A DNA stretch of 9,796 bases, from the NCBI GenBank assembly GCA_964522165.1, contig CAZFVV010000179.1, positions 1-9,796 of the forward strand. The letters run 5' to 3'. This document shows, in pieces, positions 5,176 through 9,796 of this stretch (the stretch's first letter is position 1; the number at the start of each line of letters is the position of its first letter). Origin of the DNA: JABWBP01 sp964522165 (GTDB lineage Bacteria; Calditrichota; Calditrichia; RBG-13-44-9; J075). Made by a program: the position numbers and the translations under genes. The notes under the pieces were generated by a model. The model saw only the letters and a program-made list of their open reading frames with translations, did no database searches and was not told the DNA's origin.

Positions 5176-7755
5176 ATGGCCTTGCTTCAACGATATTGGA
5201 TATTATTATCTATAGCAGCTATCGCCGGTTTACTGGTTGTGGCGGGAATTCTTAACAGACCTTTCCCGGGTAAAAATGATGCGGAAGCAGTCCCCAACGA
5301 CTGGTTCTTCGCCCAGCGCGCTTTTCCGCAGGGAGAAATCAACCGCGCGGTTTACCACGAAGCGCTGCGCCAGGCCCAGGAGATGAAAGCGCAGAGCGCC
5401 GCCCGTGGTAACGCGTCAGGCAGCGCTCCCTGGACACCCGCCGGCCCTGCCAACATCGGGGGGCGCATCTCCGACGTGGAACTCAGCCCCACCAGCTTCG
5501 ACACCATCTACGCCGGGGCGGCTTCCGGGGGAGTTTTCAAATCCGTGGACGGAGGGCAGAGCTGGACCCCGATCTTCGACGATGCGCTGAGCTTCTCCAT
5601 CGGCGATATCGCGCTTGATCCCACCAATCCCAACGTGGTTTACGTGGGTACCGGGGAAGTGAACGCCGGGGGCGGCTCGCAAACTTATGACGGTTTCGGC
5701 CTCTACCGCTCCGGCGACGCCGGGCAGAGCTGGGAGCACTTAGGGCTGGAGGAAACCCATTACATCGCCCGGGTGGCCGTTGATCCGCAGAATCCCCAGC
5801 GCATCTACGTGGCGGCGATGGGGAAACTGTTCGGGAATAATCCCCAGCGGGGGCTTTACCGCTCTACTGACGGCGGGCAAACCTGGGAGCAAAAGTTGTT
5901 TATCAGCGATTCCACCGGCTGCGTGGATGTGGCGCTGAATCCTGCCTCCCCCAATATCGTGTACGCCGCCACGTGGGAGCGGGTGCGCCGCCCGGAGAGG
6001 CGCTCCTACGGCGGCCTCACCTGCGGGCTGTACCGCTCCGGCGACGGGGGGGATACCTGGCAGGAGCTCACCAACGGTCTGCCGAATAATTCCCCGGCGG
6101 TGGGGCGAATCGGGATCGCGGTTTCCGCCTCCAACCCCGCAGTTCTCTACGCCATTTACGCCGATAACGTGGGCTACTTTGCCGGGGTGTACAAAACCAC
6201 CAACGGCGGCGACTCCTGGGCCCGCACCACCGACGGCGCGCTGGGCGGCTTCTATGCTTCCTACGGCTGGTGGTTCGGCAACATCCGGGTCGATCCCGCC
6301 AATCCTAATATTGCCTACGCCATGGGGCTGGATGTTTACAAAACTACCAACGGGGGGCAAAGCTGGTTCTACAGTTCCAGCTCCATGCACGTGGACCAGC
6401 ACGGGTTGTATATTCATCCCCAGAACCCCAATTTCATCGTCGCCGGGAACGACGGGGGGATTTACGTCTCGCAAAACGGCGGGTCTTCGTACACCAAATC
6501 GCCCAATCTCCCCATCACTCAATTTTATACCTGCGAAATCGATTACCAATTCCCCCAGCGGCTCTACGGGGGAACCCAGGATAACGGCACCAACCGCACC
6601 CTCACCGGCGGGCTGAACGACTGGCAAAATATATACGGTGGGGACGGCTTCTACGTGCTGGTCGATCCTTCCAATAACAACTATGTGTACGCGGAGAGCC
6701 AGTACGGCGGCTTAGGGCGCTCCACCAACGGCGGCATTTCGTTTACTTATGCCCTGAACGGGGTGGCCGGAAACCGTAACAACTGGAGTTCCCCCTTAGC
6801 AATGGATCCCTCCAATCCCCAAATCCTCTATTTCGGCACCGAGCAGTTGAATAAAACCGTCAACCGGGCGGTCTCCTGGGCGCCCATCAGCCCGGACTTA
6901 TCCAATGGCCCGCCCTCGGGCAATCTGGCGTTCGCGACTATCACCACTATTGCCGTCGCGCCCTCGGACGGCAACACCATTTACGCGGGAACTGACGACG
7001 GCAACGTGTGGGTTACCCAAAACGGCGGCGGGGAATGGATGTTGATTTCCCAGAATCTGCCGGTTCGCTGGATTACCCGGGTGGCGGTGGATCCGCTTGA
7101 CGCCCAGACCGCTTATGTAACCCTCTCCGGTTACCGCTGGGATGAGTACCTGCCCCATATTTTCCGCACCACCAATGCGGGGAGCGCCTGGGAAGACATT
7201 TCCGGCAACCTGCCGGAAGCGCCTTTGAATGACGTGATCGTCGATCCGCAAGATAACGCCACCCTGTTTGTCGCCAGCGACGTGGGGGTGTTTTTCACCC
7301 AGGATTTGGGCGGCGACTGGCAGTTCCTCGGCGCCGGCCTGCCCCTCGCGCCGGTCACCGATATGGCGCTGCACCATCCCACCCGCACCCTCGTGGCGGC
7401 CACTTACGGGCGTTCTATGTTCAAGTTCGATCTCAGCCAGATCACCGGCATTGCTGCCGGCGGGGCCGGGCAGCCGCAAGATTCCGAACTGCTGCAAAAT
7501 TATCCCAATCCCTTCAACGCCGGAACGGAGATTCGCTTTTCTTTGAAAAAAGCAGCGCCGGTAACCCTGGAGATTTTTGACGTAACCGGGCGCAGAGTTA
7601 AAACCTTGCTGGCGGAGAACCTGCACGCCGGTTTGCACAAAGTTTCCTGGGACGGCCATAACGAACAGGGCATCCCGGCCGCTTCCGGCGCTTATATTTA
7701 CCGCCTGAAGGCGGATACCCGGGTGCTGGCAAAGCGGATGGCGCTGGTGAAATAG
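5176..7755 (+). CDS. Secreted BNR/beta-propeller protein with C-terminal sorting domain
   Basis: The 859-residue product begins with a basic residue and a hydrophobic stretch (about 8-25), a signal peptide or anchor. About a dozen repeats of the type GLYRSTDGGQTWE follow, with S/T-x-D/N-x-G-x-x-W Asp-boxes; examples are FKSVDGGQSW, YKTTNGGDSW and FRTTNAGSAW. They alternate with DPxNPxxxY strands, as in sialidase-like or VPS10-type propellers. From about residue 769 comes LLQNYPNPFN and an Ig-like domain ending in KRMALVK at the extreme C-terminus, the form of type 9 secretion or FlgD-like sorting domains in FCB bacteria. It is probably exported and displayed or released. No sialidase active site was identified, so binding is as likely as catalysis. 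I chose ATG 5176 because GGAGG lies 8 bases upstream and the signal sequence starts there; a TTG 28 codons earlier would bury it. Confidence 0.87.
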   Translation: MALLQRYWILLSIAAIAGLLVVAGILNRPFPGKNDAEAVPNDWFFAQRAFPQGEINRAVYHEALRQAQEMKAQSAARGNASGSAPWTPAGPANIGGRISDVELSPTSFDTIYAGAASGGVFKSVDGGQSWTPIFDDALSFSIGDIALDPTNPNVVYVGTGEVNAGGGSQTYDGFGLYRSGDAGQSWEHLGLEETHYIARVAVDPQNPQRIYVAAMGKLFGNNPQRGLYRSTDGGQTWEQKLFISDSTGCVDVALNPASPNIVYAATWERVRRPERRSYGGLTCGLYRSGDGGDTWQELTNGLPNNSPAVGRIGIAVSASNPAVLYAIYADNVGYFAGVYKTTNGGDSWARTTDGALGGFYASYGWWFGNIRVDPANPNIAYAMGLDVYKTTNGGQSWFYSSSSMHVDQHGLYIHPQNPNFIVAGNDGGIYVSQNGGSSYTKSPNLPITQFYTCEIDYQFPQRLYGGTQDNGTNRTLTGGLNDWQNIYGGDGFYVLVDPSNNNYVYAESQYGGLGRSTNGGISFTYALNGVAGNRNNWSSPLAMDPSNPQILYFGTEQLNKTVNRAVSWAPISPDLSNGPPSGNLAFATITTIAVAPSDGNTIYAGTDDGNVWVTQNGGGEWMLISQNLPVRWITRVAVDPLDAQTAYVTLSGYRWDEYLPHIFRTTNAGSAWEDISGNLPEAPLNDVIVDPQDNATLFVASDVGVFFTQDLGGDWQFLGAGLPLAPVTDMALHHPTRTLVAATYGRSMFKFDLSQITGIAAGGAGQPQDSELLQNYPNPFNAGTEIRFSLKKAAPVTLEIFDVTGRRVKTLLAENLHAGLHKVSWDGHNEQGIPAASGAYIYRLKADTRVLAKRMALVK

Positions 7756-7841
7756 GGGTTTTCGGGCGGCGTGGGGTGAAGGCGCGGCGGGAGTTGTTGC
7801 GGCGAATCTTTGACGCGTGATGCTGAAGGGTAAATAGACGG

Positions 7842-8999
7842 TTAATACATCTCGAACCGCGCCAGCCTGCCGTCCAGGGCGCCGTTGACCAGGGGTTTTT
7901 TCCAGGAGGGCCGCAGGCCGATGCAGGGGATCCACTCCCGGTCTCCGAAATAGATATAGGCAACAGCTCCCCGGCAGCGCTGCTTCAAAAAATCGCCGAA
8001 ATACTTGTAGAAGCCGGCCATGTCCTCCTTCTTTCCCGAGCGAATGCCGTAGGGGGGATTGCACACAATCAGGGTGTTCTCCAACTGGGGAATGTTTCGA
8101 AAATCCAGCGGTTTTAGTTTGACCTGCTCCCCTAAGGGCAATATACGAAGATTGGCGGAGGAAGCGCCGATCGCTTTGTAGGAATTATCGCTCCCGGCGA
8201 TGGGAATTTCTCCCTCGCTGCCCGCGCCGGGAATCTTGCGGATGCACCGGTCTGCTTCTGCTTTTACGGATTGCCAGAGAGATTGATCAAAATCGGGCAG
8301 GAACTCAAACCCGAAACGTCTCCGCAAATAACCGGCGGGAATTTGGCAATAGTGCATCAGCGCCTCGCAGAGCAGGGTGCCGGATCCGCACATGGGATCG
8401 TAGAGCGGCCGGGAGCCGTCCCATTGTGAGAGGCGGATGATCGCGGCCGCGAGGGTCTCCTGCATGGGGGCTTCCACGCTTTTTTTACGGTATCCCCGGC
8501 GGTGCAGGGAGCCGCCGGAGGTATCCAGGCTGATAGTAGCGCGGTCGTTTTCGATGTGCAGGTTGATCCACACGTCCGGGTCTTCGGTATCCACGCCGGG
8601 CCGCCTATTAAACCGTTCGCTGAAAAAATCGGCGATGGCGTCTTTCAGGCGCAGCGCGGCGTAGCGGGAGTGGGTTATGCGGCTGTTGGCCACATTGACG
8701 AAGATGGCAAAGGTATGGTCGGCGTTGAGGAATTCATTCCAGTTCAGCGATTTTGCTTTTCGATAAAGCTGATCCGTGCCGGAACATTTAAAAGAGGTTA
8801 ACGGGGCGAGAACGCGGGTGATCAGGCGCGAGGTATAATTGATGCGGTATAGGGCGGGGTTGTCCGCTTCGAAATAAAGCCCCCGGTAAGCCGCGCGGAG
8901 GTTGCAGGCGTTCAACTCGCTTAATTCTTCTGCGCCTAATTCTTCCATGCCCCCGGCAACCTGGGCAAAAAAACGGCGCTTTTCCTGGTATTCGAACAT
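7842..8999 (-). CDS. rlmL: THUMP-domain SAM-dependent RNA methyltransferase, RlmL-like
   Basis: The 385-residue product probably methylates a guanine N2 in 23S rRNA (RlmL type, position 2445 in E. coli). A THUMP RNA-binding region spans about 45-155, followed by the RGYR segment (168-171). The Rossmann methyltransferase domain has motif I DPMCGSGT (201-208) and motif IV NPPYG (314-318), the signature for exocyclic amino methylation. The C-terminus KKPLVNGALDG...F matches RlmL. Length fits the RlmL half of the fused E. coli RlmKL; no RlmK-type second domain is present. I chose ATG 8999 because FFAQVAGGMEELGAEEL is the conserved beginning. The open frame runs 60 codons further upstream (to 9179), but that part is the hairpin cluster and not gene-like. 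No strong Shine-Dalgarno sequence precedes 8999. The gene converges on the propeller gene with an 86-base gap and no clear terminator. A different guanine target is possible. Confidence 0.9.
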   Translation of the reverse strand: MFEYQEKRRFFAQVAGGMEELGAEELSELNACNLRAAYRGLYFEADNPALYRINYTSRLITRVLAPLTSFKCSGTDQLYRKAKSLNWNEFLNADHTFAIFVNVANSRITHSRYAALRLKDAIADFFSERFNRRPGVDTEDPDVWINLHIENDRATISLDTSGGSLHRRGYRKKSVEAPMQETLAAAIIRLSQWDGSRPLYDPMCGSGTLLCEALMHYCQIPAGYLRRRFGFEFLPDFDQSLWQSVKAEADRCIRKIPGAGSEGEIPIAGSDNSYKAIGASSANLRILPLGEQVKLKPLDFRNIPQLENTLIVCNPPYGIRSGKKEDMAGFYKYFGDFLKQRCRGAVAYIYFGDREWIPCIGLRPSWKKPLVNGALDGRLARFEMY

Positions 9000-9026
9000 T
9001 TTAAACGGGGCCTTTCCACCTGGTAT

Positions 9027-9248
9027 GTGTGCGCTTAAACGTGGTCGGAGACAAAGTCCGCGAAACCTCGTTCCCAAAGTCTCTTTGGGAACGTAATTGC
9101 ACGCGAAACTCCAGTTTCGCATGCAAATTCTGCGCTTTTTGTGGCCGGAAGCAGAGTTTTCACGATTATTGCGTTCCAAAACAGGAGTTTTGGAACGAGT
9201 TGGTTGCTAAGTTTTGCGCTTTCATCTCAACCACGATTTAGCGCCTAC
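9027..9248. repeat. Palindromic hairpin cluster bounded by an inverted repeat
   Basis: The ends 9027-9047 and 9228-9248 are inverted repeats matching at 16 of 21 bases, sharing GCGCT and CGTGGT blocks. Between them lie three strong hairpins: 9069-9093 (11-base-pair stem, arm CGTTCCCAAAG, loop TCT), 9097-9126 (GCGAAACT/AGTTTCGC around CC, extended by TTGCA/TGCAA past one mismatch) and 9172-9197 (11-base-pair stem, arm CGTTCCAAAAC, loop AGGA). CTCGTTCC (9067-9074) can also pair with GGAACGAG (9192-9199) over long range. The cluster lies upstream of the methyltransferase gene and may be mobile or affect its transcript. Confidence 0.7.
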
Positions 9249-9391
9249 TTACCTTCCACCTGAATTCAGCCGGAAATTTAATCCCCAAACGGGCGCGCCA
9301 CAAATACTCCCTGGAAATATTTTGCGCTCCCGGCGACCCGGCTGCGCGGGGGAGAAAGTTGTCGGGGATGGCTTATATACTTCGCGCGGGA
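9249..9391. other. Intergenic stretch with no recognised gene
   Basis: I see no convincing gene, RNA or promoter here. A 60-codon plus-strand frame (9214-9396) crosses it, but it starts inside the hairpin cluster and its composition is not protein-like. CCTTCCACCTG at about 9251-9261 resembles CCTTTCCACCTG near 9011-9022, a possible diverged direct duplication around the hairpin cluster. Confidence 0.4.
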
Positions 9392-9518
9392 TTTAATGAG
9401 ACTTTTGAGGGGGGGCATTCCTCACTGAAGTGAGGTAATCTTTGATTGCCACGCTTCAGCGTGTGGAAAACGAATGAGTGCAATCAAGTGTACATCCTCT
9501 TTAAAAAGTCTCATTTAA
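9392..9518. mobile_element. MITE-like element with 15-base terminal inverted repeats and nested hairpins
   Basis: TTTAATGAGACTTTT (9392-9406) and AAAAGTCTCATTTAA (9504-9518) are inverted ends matching at 14 of 15 bases. Inside are CCTCACT/AGTGAGG around GA (9420-9435) and TTGATTGC/GCAATCAA (9442-9449 with 9480-9487), which encloses CACGCT/AGCGTG around TC (9450-9463). The whole folds into a branched, tRNA-size structure. No transposase or clear target duplication is seen. It could be a non-autonomous element or a structured RNA. Confidence 0.6.
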
Positions 9519-9557
9519 GACCGCGTAAAGTATAGCAAGCTATCGGGGTGAAAAAAT

Positions 9558-9588
9558 AAGCCGCCAACTCACGAGGAATTGGCGGCTT
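9558..9588 (-). terminator. Rho-independent terminator, best on the minus strand
   Basis: AAGCCGCCAA and TTGGCGGCTT form a perfect 10-base-pair G/C-rich stem with an 11-base loop. On the minus strand the stem is followed by A and six T (plus-strand A-run 9551-9556), a good terminator tail. On the plus strand only a short T-run follows. It lies about 17 bases beyond the minus-strand stop codon at 9605-9607, so it probably ends a minus-strand transcript entering from the right. Confidence 0.75.
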
Positions 9589-9604
9589 TTAGGAGGAGGT
9601 ATAA

Positions 9605-9721
9605 TTAAGAGACAACCTTGTAAACGCCGTTTGTGGGTTTAAGTTTCACAGAAAAATTTGCAGCGCGGGGACTTTTATGAGCACAATATCCGCTTGCTTT
9701 TAAAACCTGATTGGCTAATTT
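9605..9721 (-). pseudogene. Possible tail of a broken minus-strand gene
   Basis: A minus-strand frame of 38 codons ends at TAA 9607-9605, directly before the terminator. It reads KLANQVLKASGYCAHK early and ends KLKPTNGVYKVVS. It has no ATG, and a TAG lies immediately upstream (9724-9722). An ATG at 9728 opens another frame that a single-base shift near TTTTAAAA (9698-9705) would join to it. This fits a gene remnant, a frameshift or an assembly error; chance is also possible given the length. No family is recognised. The upstream part is bounded by the palindrome at the window end. Confidence 0.25.
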
Positions 9722-9773
9722 CTAACATGAAAATCGACTACTACTCCCCGGCAGAGAAAGTCCGTCGATCTTC

Positions 9774-9796
9774 GTGCCGAAGTTCAACTTCGGCAC
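9774..9796. repeat. Perfect palindromic hairpin at the window end
   Basis: GTGCCGAAGTT and AACTTCGGCAC form an 11-base-pair perfect stem around a single central C. The window ends on its last base, and the base before it (C at 9773) suggests the stem may extend. Its odd-length design resembles the palindrome at 1349-1367. Confidence 0.7.

Noticed and set aside
5078..5215. A 45-codon plus-strand frame overlapping the propeller start
   Set aside because: It has no ribosome binding site, is read in another frame through the real signal-peptide region, and has no recognisable sequence.
5740..8064. Long antisense frames (5740-6627 and 6898-8064, minus)
   Set aside because: They mirror the repeated, G/C-rich propeller gene; their proteins are Gly/Pro/Val-rich low-complexity shadows with no domain.
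9027..9518. CRISPR array
   Set aside because: The repeats are self-complementary hairpins with differing sequences and irregular spacing; no identical direct repeats with unique spacers occur.
9591..9606. Plus-strand AGGAGGAGG plus TATAAT as a gene start or promoter
   Set aside because: No start codon or open frame follows at a suitable distance and no matching -35 box precedes it; the sequence is better explained as the space between a minus-strand stop codon and its terminator.

Overview
The window looks like a chromosomal stretch of an uncultured FCB-group bacterium, with Calditrichota or candidate phylum KSB1 types as the best guess. The main clue is the C-terminus of the 859-residue secreted protein: a NYPNPFN motif, then an Ig-like domain with GRxVxxL, WDG and SGxYxYxL signatures. 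This is the sorting-domain style typical of that superphylum. Single-copy housekeeping genes (mobA, an rlmL-like methyltransferase) sit among unrelated accessory genes, and nearly every gap holds palindromic repeats. Taxonomy is inferred from style only; there is no rRNA gene or other marker.

Layout. At the left edge, on the minus strand, mobA (1133-513) is followed by a small standalone TIR-domain gene (449-9) that keeps its catalytic Trp/Glu motif and is richer in A/T than mobA. A 284-base divergent gap leads to a plus-strand histidine kinase (1418-3697) with a degenerate receiver domain and three PAS domains. It is preceded by a possible 24-codon reading frame that has its own ribosome binding site and overlaps the kinase start by ATGA. 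After a repeat-filled gap comes a metal-dependent cyclase/kynurenine-formamidase-like hydrolase (3926-4570). A roughly 600-base gap with two MITE-like inverted-repeat elements precedes the large secreted BNR/beta-propeller protein (5176-7755). Convergent to it is the THUMP-domain RNA methyltransferase (8999-7842, minus). The last 800 bases are mostly non-coding: a hairpin cluster, a third MITE-like element, a minus-strand terminator just beyond a possible gene tail, and a palindrome at the window edge.

How the genes fit together. I see no pathway joining the main genes. mobA and the TIR gene are co-oriented and 63 bases apart, but functionally unrelated. The kinase, cyclase and propeller genes share a strand, but repeat-filled gaps separate them, so they are probably separate transcription units.

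The most distinctive content is the repeats. One family, TGTCATTCC...GGAATCT, has three copies, two of them head-to-head inside a larger inverted repeat. Another set of short hairpins keeps similar loop-proximal bases while its arms vary. Three larger elements of 99 to 151 bases have long imperfect terminal inverted repeats. No complete new defence or metabolic system can be shown from this window. The TIR gene at the edge is the best lead, because its functional partner may lie just outside.
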